A stretch of 64,000 nt of DNA. It comes from Anoplolepis gracilipes (Eukaryota > Arthropoda > Insecta > Hymenoptera > Formicidae). Numbering within the stretch: the first letter of the stretch is position 1; every line of letters starts with the position of its first letter. This document shows positions 10,938-22,992 of this stretch, piece by piece. The position numbers and the translations under genes are program-made. The stretch spans positions 4,796,001 to 4,860,000 of the forward strand of contig NC_132985.1 in the NCBI RefSeq assembly GCF_047496725.1, in the 5' to 3' direction. The notes below the pieces were generated by a model that saw only the letters and a program-made list of their open reading frames with translations, made no database searches and was not told where the DNA came from.

Positions 10938-13900
10938 TTATTTGTTGATCGTCAAGTCCAGCGGCAAATCTTGCTCCATCTCGGTGACGTTCTCATTCTT
11001 CACTCTGAGATCCTGGCCGCATGTGTTGGCGGTGTCCATAATGTTACCCCACACGTTCTCCAACCCGTATTGCAACTCCATCGAATCTAGCAGGTGTCGG
11101 AAGACCGGATTCTGCGTCTTGAGAATAAAATCCGAGAGAATCTTCGTTTTTCGTAGGAAGCTATCGTTGCTGTGGACACAGCATTTGTGCCGGCAGCAAC
11201 AGTCGGCGCCAGTGTCCTTGAGCTCCTCCTTGAGCGGTGTCTGTTCTACTTCCATCTTCAGATTCTCCGCCCGCTTGATCACCGAGTGTCTCACCGGATC
11301 GGAATTGATTGCATTTTCTTTTTTGCAGGGTGTGCTATTGACGATTGACTCAATGTTCCTGTAATCGACCGTAGAAGTCTTGGTGACGCTGCACTCCATG
11401 GGTTCCTCGGTCTTGATGGGCGTCGACTGCATCCCGATGCGTGGCATCGGATCAGATACTCGGCCGGGACTTGTGTGAGGCGACGACACCGCGGAGCAGT
11501 CCTTAATGATGGTGCTACCAGAAGCGTACATGGGATTCACTTGGATTCTATCCGGAATAATGTAATTGTCATCGTACATCCTTGGGTAGATCTTCACGTC
11601 CTGCTCGTACGGCTTCGGTGGAGTGAGCTGCTCTTGTTCTTTCCGTTGTTCCTGCAGATTGTACATGTTGTTCCACTCGACAAAACTCTTCTGTTCTTCA
11701 AAGCTGTTGCTTGCCTTGGGACTGGAACTCGACATGCTGCTCTCGATGCTCGAGTTCTTTTTGTCCGACTCGGACAGCGTACTGCTGCTCTGTTTATCGG
11801 GCGAGTTTACGTCAAACCTGGTTTTCTCCTGAACGTTACTGTCGTCGAAACTCTTCTCTTGAACCTTGTCGTTGTTGTTTACGTAATGGCGATAAGTTTT
11901 AACATGCTTTCTCAAGGACGACGGATCGGTGTACCTCTTCGAGCAGCCTGGCACTTTGCAGCAGTACGGCTTGTCTACGGCATGAGTTCTCGTGTGCTTA
12001 AACCTGTCCGAGGAGTTCGAATAGGCCTTGTTGCAACCTTCGACGGGACAGACGTAGGGACGTTCACCGGTGTGAGAACGCGCGTGGATCTTCAGATTTT
12101 CCGCTCTGCTGAAGCTCTTATCGCACTGGAAGCAGTGGTGGGGCTTCTCGTTCGTATGTGTGCGCACGTGGACCAGCATCTTGTACCTGCGAAAGAAAGA
12201 TATAAGTGTTGGTCAAGACAATGCAAAAGTGACGTTTCTTACTGGTGTGTCTATTAATATATATTTGAAGGAATTTTACCTCGCATTAAACCCACGCTCG
12301 CCTCTCGCGCAACCTTCCCATCCACAGTAAAACAGATTCCTCGGACCAGGTGCAGCGTGCAACCTTGAAACATGTCCTGCAAGTTGTTCTAAAGATGTGA
12401 ACCATCGGCCACAGTCGTGCCATCTGTAAAGAATAGAGAAGAAAAATATTATAACTTTGTTCTTTTAACGTACATTCTCTTTTTAATTGTCACAATTAAT
12501 TTTTGCGAAATCGCGAATCGCGACTAATCAAAAGTGATGCGGTGAATGCAGTCTTTCGACGTACTGCAATATCGAAATATGATTTGCGTCACGAATGTGC
12601 TCGCTGGACTCGAGCAATTGATACCAATTGCGGCCATTTTGCAATTGCCGCCGTTTGACACCAGTTTATCGTAACAGAGACCACGATGTTCGGTACTATT
12701 CCAGTCAACGACAACGAATTCCGCCAATTAAGTGGCACGGATATGTCCACGGGAGGTCGTGGATCAAGGCAATTTCGAGAGAGATTTGATTGGCCGAAGC
12801 GGCTCTTGTCTTTAATTTATTTTTTTATTCACGAGTACAATTTATCCCCTATGTATTATATAATGGGTGTTATAAATTAACCTCGCGTTTTATTTAATAT
12901 AGTTTCAAAATAATGTGTATGCCACACAAATAAAACATTCAATCGGGCTTTTCTTTAACTATAGAATCGCATATATTAATCATAAGTGTTACGTACGGAA
13001 AATTTGATCGATAGACATAATCCTTGTAATAAGAAAAAATTTGTAATATAAATAATTTGTAGAAAAAAAAAATCTTTGTGAGAGAGACAACTGTACGAGT
13101 AAATAACCTAACGACTTAAAGAATGAAACTTACAGTATATGGTGTGTTTTATGATAAGCTACGGCTTTCACGCGTCCATCGCGTGAAAAAATAATGTCTT
13201 CACGATAATCGACTCCTCTGACAAACCGTGATAATAAAGTTTTTTTAGTGGATAAGTTAGATAGTATCAAGCCAGAGCTGGAACCTGATATATTATCGTG
13301 CGCACACATATTTGATGGATAAAACATCGAAGTGTTGTAACACAAAAAATATTTAAACAATATTCCATTCAGTGATTGGTATCTTTGATATCAGTCGAAT
13401 TTCCTTCTTTTCATTATCTGAAAGTAATCGTTATTGCATCGTCTTATATCGAGTCTAAATTTTATCGAGGATGGATATAGACTTTAGATATAAACCAAGC
13501 TGGTTGTAAACTTGTTTATCATTAGAAATGCACGTCCTTCTCCCGCGAAAATAAATTGCATCGAGCAAGGAAATCTGAATTCCGCGAAAACAGCTTTTAA
13601 TCTCTTAATGCGATAGGTTCTAAAATAAAAGGGGTACTCGTCGAGATGGATTTCAGAATTTTCTCGGTACACATATAACAAATAGAAAAGCTCCCGACTA
13701 TCAGGCGTGATACAGAAAACTGGTTGTAACCGGTATGCGCGCGCGACGTGCATAGAGATACGCGCATTTACATTGACAAGAAACTGATTAACGTTTAACG
13801 AGAAGAGAATGTCTGCGGCAAACGGAACGACGCATTTGATTGTCTATGAAATATCCACGCGATAATTCTGTGATAACAGAGACGCATCAAGCACATTGTT

Positions 13901-13962
13901 TGCAATTTATAATACAACACGCAATATGAAATTTCTTTAGATTATTTATATCGATGAAGTTT

Positions 13963-13994
<32 letters not shown>

Positions 13995-14586
13995 ATTTTT
14001 TTAAATTGTAAAAATTATTTTAAATTTATTATTATTTTAAAATAATTTATTTTGCTAGAAATTCATTATAGATGATGTAGAATTTGAAATTAAAAATAAT
14101 TTGTAGAATTAAAAAAAAATTCTACATCATCTATAATGAATTTCTAGCAAAATAAATACAATAATATAACAAAAATGTAATTGCCTTTTCCTTTTAATCT
14201 TACCTGCACTTTAATTTAGCATTCTCGCCAGTCCTGATAGTACCCAGTTCCAAGCTGGAGCTGGACGCGTCCGAGTCGCTGTTAGTCGGGCTCGGGGGGC
14301 CGCCGTTGCCAAGGGTGCCCGAAGACACCTCGGCGGCCGGCGAGGCCCCCAATTCCTCCTCGGCCGGCATCCTTCGCGGCCAAATCGGAAGATCCAGCGG
14401 CGCTGGTTGATGCTGGACGTTGAGGCTCCCGTAATAGCTCGGGCCCGGGCTGGTGTTGTAGCCGGAAACCGAGCTGTAAAAACCCGGGGCAGTTCCTAGC
14501 AGGGTGCCCGGGTAACGAGCGGCGCCGTAGGGACCAACGTGAGTTGGCATTCTGCCCGGGACGTAAACGATCATTTTTTTAATCAT
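10938..14586 (-). CDS. sug: GLIS2/sugarbabe-type five C2H2 zinc-finger transcription factor
   Basis: Three coding exons on the minus strand: 14586-14204, 12423-12280 and 12186-10938, all with GT/AG borders and matching phases (2 and 2), predicting 591 residues. Five Gli-type C2H2 fingers span about residues 127-275. Finger 1 begins KLKCRWHDC at the exon 1/2 junction. Finger 2 is YCGWEGCARGERGFNARYKM, across the exon 2/3 junction. Fingers 3-5 include SRAENLKIH, YSNSSDRFKHTRTH and RYTDPSSLRKHVK. These are hallmarks of the GLIS subfamily, closest to vertebrate GLIS2 and Drosophila sugarbabe, a sugar-responsive nuclear regulator. The N-terminus is Pro/Gly/Ser-rich with APLDLPIW. The C-terminal tail is Ser/Lys-rich, carries a Cys/His cluster (CCCRHKCCVH) and ends PLDLTINK. 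PxDL motifs of this kind can bind the corepressor CtBP. The ATG at 14586 has an in-frame stop upstream; a second ATG lies four codons in. Additional 5' exons cannot be excluded. The gene is certain; orthology to sug rather than another GLIS member is likely. Confidence 0.93.
13962..13992 (+). repeat. (CA)n(TA)n microsatellite in intron 1 of the zinc-finger gene
   Basis: CA dinucleotides run from 13962 to about 13982 and are followed by TA dinucleotides to 13992, within the 1,780-bp first intron. Confidence 0.9.
14045..14157. repeat. Perfect 41-bp-arm inverted repeat in intron 1
   Basis: The left arm 14045-14085 and right arm 14117-14157 are reverse complements over about 41 bp (core TTTTGCTAGAAATTCATT), with a ~31-bp AT-rich spacer. 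It lies close to the splice donor of exon 1 (14204). It could be a MITE or snap-back element. Transcribed in the pre-mRNA it would form a very stable hairpin. Confidence 0.85.
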
Positions 14587-14689
14587 TTTTATTCCGCCTC
14601 TTTTCGCGATTTTATTCCGATTCCAGCCAAAGACGTGCAGATTTTGCTTCGATCGTCGCTTTAATTAGTGATTCCCCTTTAATTCGCGT

Positions 14690-14725
14690 TTTATGTAGGC
14701 TCGATTATGCGTGTGTATTTATATA
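14690..14725 (-). promoter_or_regulatory. Candidate TATA promoter of the zinc-finger gene
   Basis: On the minus strand TATATAAAT occupies 14725-14717. A start about 30 bp downstream, near 14695, would give a 5' UTR of about 110 nt before the ATG at 14586. No strong initiator motif is visible at the predicted start, so this is a positional inference. Confidence 0.35.
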
Positions 14726-15015
14726 AGAATGTATACGTGTATGTAACTGCCGTGAAAAATTAGTGTCTGTGCCTCTCGAAGGAATTTCGCTTACTCTGAT
14801 CCTGCCGCTCTAATGATCTTTCACGAGCTGATGTATAAGTGCATCCGAGCAATGTCGTTACTCTAGATAAATTCGCTCCGAGTCTCCGCAATTTCCCGTA
14901 CACTCACAATGTACAGCACTAATGACTATTCTCTCGATATCTTTATTGACTTATTATCCTGTTTAAAAATTATCTTAACAAGAAAATCATTAGCTACTAG
15001 GGCTACTTTCTCAAA

Positions 15016-15046
15016 TATATATATTTATATATATATATATATATAT
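15016..15046 (+). repeat. (TA)n tract
   Basis: Short AT dinucleotide run, about 30 bp, between the zinc-finger gene and the next minus-strand frames. Confidence 0.85.
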
Positions 15047-15079
15047 GTAATAAGTCGGTTTGGCAAAATTTTTAATCTT

Positions 15080-15850
15080 CTAATTAATTTTAATTATCTT
15101 TCTCATAAGATTTTCTACCGACAAAATAATTTGCTTATTAATTGGATTATTTTTTTTCTGCTTTTGTGCTTCCTTCCTGTATATACCTTTTTGTTTGCCA
15201 AATTTTAATACTCTATTCCTGATCAAAATCTCCTCGGAAATAAAATCATACGTCGTTACCAATTCAATCTTTTTTGCAATAAATTTTTTTTTCTTTCCTC
15301 CCAACCTCGTATCACCCTCTTGCCCTCGAAAGGTTCGCCTCACTAGCGATTTTCGATCCGGCACCGGGCCTGTCACGTCGTACTTCCTCAAGCTCGCGAC
15401 GCCGTAAAAAGCGATTCGGCCATTGGACTTGAATACAAGACTTTCCAGGTCTTGCTGGGACACGACCCTCCCTGCTTTCCTGAGCACCGTAGGTACGACA
15501 AGCCGCCCGCGGTATAATACACACACACCACCTTGCGCGCACCCTCTATGTAGTCCGAGTCCGTATCGTCAGATATACTTGAACCGGTTGGACTTGAGTA
15601 TACGATAGCTCAGAAATTGCTTGCTGTACTTGATCGAGAACATAACTGGGCTGGACAACCGTAGCGAATGAATCATAAAACACTGCCGTCGCACTCTCAT
15701 AGACAGTCTTGCCGCGTGTTATTTTGACGTTGAATTCGTTTAATAACGCTGACAGCAGCCGAGGAGATCCAAACCGAGATGCGAGTTTATTCAATAGACA
15801 ACAAACGATTCGATCGATGCTAAGAGAATCCCATTTTTCCTGATCGCTTG
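15080..15850 (-). pseudogene. Unrecognised frame-broken ORF downstream of a core promoter
   Basis: On the minus strand a good initiation context, AAAAATGG, at about 15830 opens only four codons before TAG (ATG GGA TTC TCT TAG). One frame over, an uninterrupted stretch of about 95 codons runs from about 15847 to 15546. It includes IDRIVCCLLNKLASRF and VYESATAVFYDSFATVV, which look protein-like. A further frame (about 15575-15290) continues with QQDLESLVFKSNGRIAFYG and then degrades into Lys-rich low complexity. A third frame across the junction reads acidic, SSISDDTDSDYIEG. The simplest reading is a decayed single-exon gene with indels. Alternatives are assembly errors at homopolymers, a 5' noncoding exon, or chance. 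I do not recognise the protein. Confidence 0.3.
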
Positions 15851-15954
15851 CCGTTCACTGGACAGCGATCTCTCAAAGATGACGCGTAGTAGATGAAGAA
15901 GAATGAAAAACAGCGGTCAGAGAGCTCGAGGATGAAGCTCGATGAACTTTTGCC

Positions 15955-15990
15955 GATTGAGTTGTAGTTGGCTTGATTGTCCTCTTTATA
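15955..15990 (-). promoter_or_regulatory. Core promoter: TATAAAG plus initiator, minus strand
   Basis: TATAAAG lies at 15990-15984 on the minus strand and an initiator-like TCAATC has its A at 15958. The distance of 32 bp is canonical for arthropod TATA/Inr promoters. Transcription would run leftward through the broken ORF at 15.1-15.85 kb, with a ~125-nt leader before the first ATG. Both motifs are short, so the spacing is the main support. Confidence 0.4.
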
Positions 15991-18453
15991 ACACGTTGAA
16001 AGCTATACGTATCAGTATAGCTGTTTATTTATCGCACTTTTTTTCAACGATCTTTGCTCAAACATTCAAGATAAGAGCCTGCTTGAAATATCGTAAGAAC
16101 GCTACCAACAAAACGAAACATGAAGAATATCGAACTGATGGCGATGACGGATGCGCAGGCTTATATATAGTCGCGCTATCATCTTTATTACTCCCCTCCA
16201 CCAGTGTCACCAATACAGAGAAGGAAAAGTGATAACAGTTTGTCGCGTACTCGGTGGCCTTCTCGATACAATCGTCTTAGCAAACGAGAGCTAATATCAA
16301 ATCATTTCGAATAGCAACTAATTATAAAATAGTCTAAAAATAATAGCATAAATATACATGTATTGTACTTTACGAGAAAAATCTCGCGTTTTAGAAATTA
16401 TTTCAGCATCACTGACATTACGTTGTTAAACGTTGTTAAAATGACTTTGATTGAGATAATCGTTAGAAATAATTTGAATAAATTGTAGAAAAAATAAATT
16501 ATGCGCGCGCGTAAAGACAAGTTTCATCGAGATGGAAATTTTATACAAGCGGAAAATTGTGATTCATTCCGCAGACATTCTGTTGACGAGATAAAGATTG
16601 ACCCTTGCTGACCTACGAGAGAGAGAGAGAAGGATGGGTCTACTGCAAAGAAAGATGGGATATCAGATCGCTCGGTCACCTCCCGCAGTGTAATCATGAC
16701 CTACCGAATTCGTTGATTCCGTCCCACACGATTCACTGCTAATCAGCAAGAATGTGCGGGTGGGAACAAAGTCCGCGCTTATCTCTCCCCGACGGCACGT
16801 TATCTTGCATATTAGCACGTCGGTGTGAATTGGTGAGTCGCAAACTGAATCAATAAGCCCGAGCCGACGTGATCTCTGGTAATTTCTTCCCGGCGGCGAA
16901 ATCACGCGCTCTCTCGCAAAAATGACGATAACGTCCCTGGACGACGATGGCGGGCTTCCATGGCCGTCCGTGGGAGGGGATCCTCGTCATCAGGAAGCGA
17001 CCGGCCTGTCACCGACGCGACGTTTCGAAAGACCGAAGGTCACTGTCACGTGGTTTCAAACACGTTTCTGGCGCGCGATGACGCAATTGATAAGGCGACG
17101 GGAGGAAACGATTCGCGATCATCGCGTGCGCTTAAAAGGAGAATGACGATTAAAGAAGCATCGATTGACGATCAGCGATATTGGAGCAGATTAATTAAGA
17201 ATAACAACATGTGACCGTGAAAATACTTTCATAATTGGAGGAGCACGCGCCGACAATGATCGCGATGATCTCGTTTGATTTGACTGTCTGACGTGACCTC
17301 AGAGATCAGCAAGATTGTTAGGCAACGCCGAGATCTGATAAATATATCCAACCTGCGCTACTCTCGACAATGTTGTTTCTTGACGTATAGAACGAAGTCC
17401 ACGAAGATGCAAGAAAAGAGATTAACGCGCTATCATTGATCTGCGATGTTTCACAAAGTATCGCGTCACACATGAAGAGGAAAAATTCTGTATTATATAA
17501 TTAGACTTGGCAATACAATTACATTCATTGAACAACATCTTGTAAACGATAGGTGGTTAAACTTTCGTATAAACATCGTTCAATTTTTCAGACTTTATCT
17601 AAATACTTGGAGTTAATATACATATATGATGGTAGACGTTGAATCTTTTGAAGCCACATATCGCCATCAGTCACTGAGGCAACCGGTCAAGGCGATATTA
17701 TTATTTTTATTCTCGATAGCATGTTGGAATCAATATCCATAGTACACAATAGAGTCTGCGAATGTTATTTAAATTTTCGATCTAAAAAAATTGTATTTAT
17801 CCAAGCGCCTCTATTAGTTTGCACAATGAAGGTCCCATCTATATTTAGAGAATGAGGAACGTTTAATTCCTGTTGCCATTTCGTTTTTTTGCCGCGTTAT
17901 ATCACTGCGGCCGTAAACGTATACAATGTTATTAACGACGCCATTAATTGAGGTATTTAATTCCCCGTTGTAAATCGTAACGCCAAAAGCGATTTATAGA
18001 GACCACTTTGTTCCACCGGAGGAGTGAAAAATACGTTTCTCGTAGACACAACAGATGTCGTAAACGCACACCACGCACGCGAAAGATAATGGTCCATTCT
18101 CCACGGATGAAAAGTCAGATGAGAGTTTTCGTTCCGTTTTCCATCTCGTAGAAGACGATCACATCGCGGCTGACGCTTTGCGTCAACAAAAACAGGGGAA
18201 ACCCGGCGACTTTCTTCCATCACAAAAGGAAGATGGATGGTGAGAAATCTCCCTTATGTCCTTTGTTCGGCTTTCGATCGTCTGATTTATAATACGATTA
18301 ATTAATATGGCGGAACAATAATTATCTTAATGACCGAATTTCTTTTTTATTTATCTATTTCTTTTTATTCACCGATTATTGTAGACAATTTTTCCAAGAA
18401 AGATTTTTTGTAAGAAGTCTTTTCTTCTTTGTAAGTTATCTGAAAATATCACG

Positions 18454-18456
<3 letters not shown>

Positions 18457-18492
<36 letters not shown>
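18457..18492 (+). repeat. (GA)n microsatellite
   Basis: About 36 bp of GA dinucleotides, ending in GAAAGAGAGAAA. Confidence 0.95.
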
Positions 18493-18494
<2 letters not shown>

Positions 18495-19998
18495 TATCGT
18501 TTAATACCGACGCTTCATCGTCGGGATGTTAATTGAACGGCAATCTAATCTCGTCGCGACTTGGAATCCATACGTCTGCCGGTTTCAAGTAAACAAGCTC
18601 AGACTTATCGGTATCAAGATCCACCTGTTGCTATCCATGGGAACGGTTCTCAATGTTGCCGAAAAATAATCGCATTTAGCGTAACACGATTAAAAAAGAG
18701 ATAGACAATCAATTACTGGTGTTTCCCGTTAAATTAAATCTGTTATATAATAATATATCGGTTTATAATGCAAGCGAATTTATTTTAGCGTCTCTTATTT
18801 CTTTTTCTTTTTTCTTTTTTTTTTTTTTTTTAATGAAAAGAATGAATTCTCAAAAGTGTGAGAGTACGTGAGAGAATGCGCATTCTGACGTTATCGGTAC
18901 TGACTCCCCGATAACACCGCTGAGGGAGTCCTCTTACTTTAACCGCTTGATAACCGAATAAACACGAATTTAATGACGCCCATCCGTTACTTTAATCTCG
19001 CAGTTTAATATCACGTATTCACGCGATATCGCATTATTTTTTATTGCCGCTCCATCATATCCTGTAGAAATATTCTTTTATCGTTTAACACAAAAGATAT
19101 TTCGCAAGAGATAACAGATCCGATGGAATAACTTAAGAAAATTACCAGACTAGACATGAATATGTATATAGAATGATTTTTTTAATAAACCTGAAAGGAA
19201 TTATTATTATAAATAATTGACTAATTCGCGTGACAAGATAAAGAATGAAGGATGGAGTCGTAAAATTTTACCTCACGACAAACCAGATGCCGGACAATCG
19301 ATAACCGTTGAAGAAAAATGCAAGATCTACCGAGGAACACGAACCCTATTGTTTGGAAAAAATAATTTTAGCCTTGTGTTTCTGTTCTAACTGATCGTAT
19401 CGTGCCGTTCATTTCGTATGCGTATGAATTTTATGGTGTGTCGCTTACAATCTCAGTCGCCGTTGCATGAAAAGAAAAAAAAGGATCTGATATAGGTAAA
19501 TATTTTTTTCAACAGTATTATATCACACACGATAATTTTATGTAAAATCATTCACGCACATCCATACATTTCACCGTTTGTTTTCGTTCGGGAATCAGTC
19601 TTGTTTCCCGAAAACACTTTTAATTCTTTTACGTAGAGTCATTATACAACGGATCCGGCGCGGCGACGGGGGCCTCGATCGATCTCACAGACGCGCTATA
19701 ATTTATACCGATACGCACACCAGACGATACTCAATTCATCCTCCGAGAAAAGTACCCCCAGCGACCTTACCTTAACGCTAATGAATATTGTATGGCCACC
19801 TTTCCTGCCCCATCTCGCCTTTTCCTTCCCTGTCCCCCCCCCCCCTGACCTTTCCAGCAACCGCCGGTTCCCACCCTTCATCTCGGATGACACCCCACGG
19901 ACCGGGCTGCTGGCGTCGGCGTGCTTTGATCTCGGAGAACAGGTAGAAGAAATCGAGAAGAGAACCGGGAGAGTGAAAGAGAGGAACATAGCGTATGT

Positions 19999-20048
19999 AT
20001 GTGTGTGTGTGTGTGTGTGTGTATGAGAGAGAGAGAGAGAGAGAGAGA
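19999..20048 (+). repeat. Compound (GT)n-(GA)n microsatellite
   Basis: GT repeats (19999-20022) are joined by TAT to GA repeats (20025-20048). Confidence 0.95.
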
Positions 20049-21261
20049 AAAGGACGAAAGAAAGGGACGAGAGGGAAAGAAGGAAGATCACGGCTCGAAA
20101 CGGAGATTCCACGACGGCCAATGGTAGAGTCGGGCCCGACGCTAAACTCGAGAAAATATGTTTGGAGTCTTTAGATTGAGATCCGGGAGAGAGATAGTCC
20201 TACTCTCTCTCCCCTTTACCTTCCTCTGCCTCCTCCCACTACTATTTCGCCACTGCTGCCGCTTATGATGTGTCCGTGGAGGACGCCGAAAGAGATTTTA
20301 TTTCCCTTCTCCCTCCCTCTTCTTCCCCCTCCCGCAGATCTTTCATTTAGATTTGATTTCTATGCTTTCCCTTGGGGATACCATCGGACCCCGGGATGTT
20401 TCGATGAGGCCCCGGCTCACCAACCGGGACGACCATTTCGGTAGCTGTTACGTTCTTTTCGGCCCTGTTTACGATGATTGTGAAAAATTGAATCGCCTCT
20501 CGCGGGTACGAGGGAACTACTCTCGGCGATGGTTTCGTGTTTAACGCCGCCGCAACTAATAATTTGCTTTCGACATTCCGAATATCTCCTTAATTAAAGT
20601 TATGTTGAGATTTCTGCGGTAGTAAAATTTGGCGGTACACAAGCGCTACGTTATTTAGCATCAAACTTTCTTAAGAGGATACTTTCCAGCATTCCTCGAG
20701 TGAATTTAATTGATAAAAATTGAAAAAAAAAAATATATATATATAGCTTCCCTTTTTTTTTCCTCCACCGAGTTTAATGGAACGATTTAATAGACGGAAT
20801 GTGATTCGCTAACAGACGCGAGTACAATTCCTCTGTCAAACATTCATTAACCTTTAGAGGCTTTTCGTCTCGATGGGAAGAAAGCTTCCCTACGGGAAGC
20901 CCGGTTTCGACGGAAACCTCGAGAAGAAAATTGGATCGCCCCATGCTCAGCGAGAGACCACTTTCAGCCGCGCGACGAGGTGGGAAACCGAATATATAGA
21001 TCGCGTGGCGCTTTGCGTGTGGTTCGCATCACAAAAATACGTTTGGAACGTAGGGGAGAGGAGGGGGGGGGGAGGTGCTCGATCTCCCCTGCGCGTTGCA
21101 GCCACTCCGCAGCACCACCGTTGACTCTCACAGCGGGGGTTGAAATTCCCGCGATCCAGCATCGTGCCCCGATGCTTCCCGTCGTACTTTTTTTTTTATT
21201 TCATCGCGCTATCGGGGGAGGGGGCGAGAGGTCGCGTCAAGAGAGAGAAAGAGCGTTTGCC

Positions 21262-21283
21262 TTTTTTTTTTTTTTTTTTTTTT
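21262..21283 (+). repeat. Poly(T) tract
   Basis: 22 consecutive T within a GC-richer island; a run of ten G lies 190 bp upstream (21063-21072). Confidence 0.9.
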
Positions 21284-22624
21284 ATCTTCCACTCTTTCGA
21301 AACCCCATCGGCGGCCGATAGCGGGGTCTCGAGTGCCGTGAGAGAAACATATGGAAGAGCGCTAGACTCCTTTGTGGCCTTGTTCGAGAATGCTGAAGCG
21401 ATCCTTGTCGAATAAGCGGCGAATACGATATTTAAGCGTACGTTATTCTTCTCGATGTCATCCATAAGTAGATTCCTCGAGCGATTTAATTTCTTTCGAT
21501 ACCCGATTAAAAGCATAAGCGAATAAGATCTCAGAGTGGTGTGAAGTTCCCTTCCGGGAACCATTTAAAAATCTCTCGGGAGGCAAAAACTACGAACACA
21601 AAGATCGACGTCGGAGCGGAGGATGAATGTGCGTGTTCCTCCGTTGATTTACCGCGCTTAAAGACGGAATATTAATATCGCAATGGCGTGCGCCGGCTCT
21701 CCGGCCTGGTACACGCGGCCTGATGCTCCCCACGGATGCGAGAGAGTCGTGCCACGCACTCACACACGTAATGCGTATTACGTACGGGACAGGAGGATGG
21801 CTACCGGTCGCAGCGGGAGAGCACGACGGGGGTCCTCTACCTCCGCGCCGACTCGAAACCCTGCTACCGAGAGGAAGAAGCGAACTCTCATCTCGCTCCG
21901 GCTTTATCTTCCTTCTTTTTCTCTCCGCCTTTTTTCTCTTTCTTTCCCGTAACACGTATTATCCATCGGTCCTCTCCCTCGCTTCCTCCCGCGGTTTCTC
22001 TTGGTAATCTTCCGACGATCCCTCGTGGCGCTACCACACGTTGATTCGTCGATCCTGCTCGGTCACGTGACCGGTTTATAAGGCTTGTAGCGGCAGACGG
22101 TGCACCACTTGTTGGCCGCGCCTCGTCTTGCGAGCTGTACCGTACTTCCGTTTTTCCTTTTTTTTTTCTTTTTTTTGTAGACTTTTTTTTTGTCCCGAGC
22201 ATACGAAATTCCGGACAATGCGGTTACCGATGTAGAGCAATTGTGATCGGTGCCCATTACGCGGGCAGGAGAATAGAAACAATAGGATAGCATCTGCGCG
22301 TCGATGCGGTATACAAGTAATAAAGAAACGGAAAGAATGCGATTCTTTTGAGAAATATTTCAGGAAATTACTCACAGTTGCGGTCGTACATTATCAAATT
22401 AATCTTAGTAGTTTTAATAACGAAACTAGTTCTTGAATACGCGCGCTTTTTTTTTTTTTTTTACAATAAAATTTCTACGATTTTTCGTATCTGGCGACGA
22501 CGAAGGGGGAACGATAAGCCTCGTCTAGGAAAATTACGATTCATACTTGTGGGAATACATGAAGACATTACCGCGTACGGCGAAGGACGACAGAAGTCTG
22601 ACCGATGTCGTGTAAACATTACGG

Positions 22625-22694
22625 AGATCCCTCGTGAGGGGGTCTACGAAGTGCCCCCCGGGCCCGGACGGCGGCGAAGCGCCGCACGGTCCGG
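22625..22694. other. Cluster of two GC-rich hairpins
   Basis: Hairpin 1: CCCTC-GT-GAGGG near 22629-22640, with further pairing outside. Hairpin 2: CCGGAC (22664-22669) pairs with GTCCGG (22689-22694), enclosing CGGCG-AAG-CGCCG (22072-offset coordinates 22672-22684). This could be structured RNA or DNA, or simply a feature of a GC island. No known RNA family is recognised. Confidence 0.4.
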
Positions 22695-22960
22695 CTCGCA
22701 CGGCGCCAGGGGCCTATTAAAAATGATGCTTAAAGAACGAATTATGGAAATGAGCCGTTATACCAGCTCCGGGCTCCCATATTACCGACGACTTAGCCCG
22801 TTCGCGTTGAAATTACAGGTTGCGAGCACCCTACCCTTCGTATCCTCTTACTCTACATCGTCCGCTCCTAAGTCGGGATCTCCACCCTCCCCCCCCCCCT
22901 CGGGGTGGAATACATTACGTTGATTTTCGGAATTGAAGATAAAATCCTCCTGCCGTGGGG

Positions 22961-22992
22961 TCTCTCTCTCTCTCTCTCTCTCTTTCTTTCTC
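22961..22992 (+). repeat. (CT)n microsatellite
   Basis: About 30 bp of CT dinucleotides. Confidence 0.95.

Noticed and set aside
10942..12257. Plus-strand open frames of 140 and 260 codons
   Set aside because: Antisense shadows of the zinc-finger exon, which has clear C2H2 motifs on the minus strand.
12524..13753. Open frames within 12.5-13.75 kb
   Set aside because: They lie inside intron 1 of the zinc-finger gene, are AT-rich and lack protein character.
22348..22923. 191-codon plus-strand frame
   Set aside because: Contains a poly(T)-encoded Phe run and a GC-hairpin segment, overlaps minus-strand frames, and has no recognisable domain.
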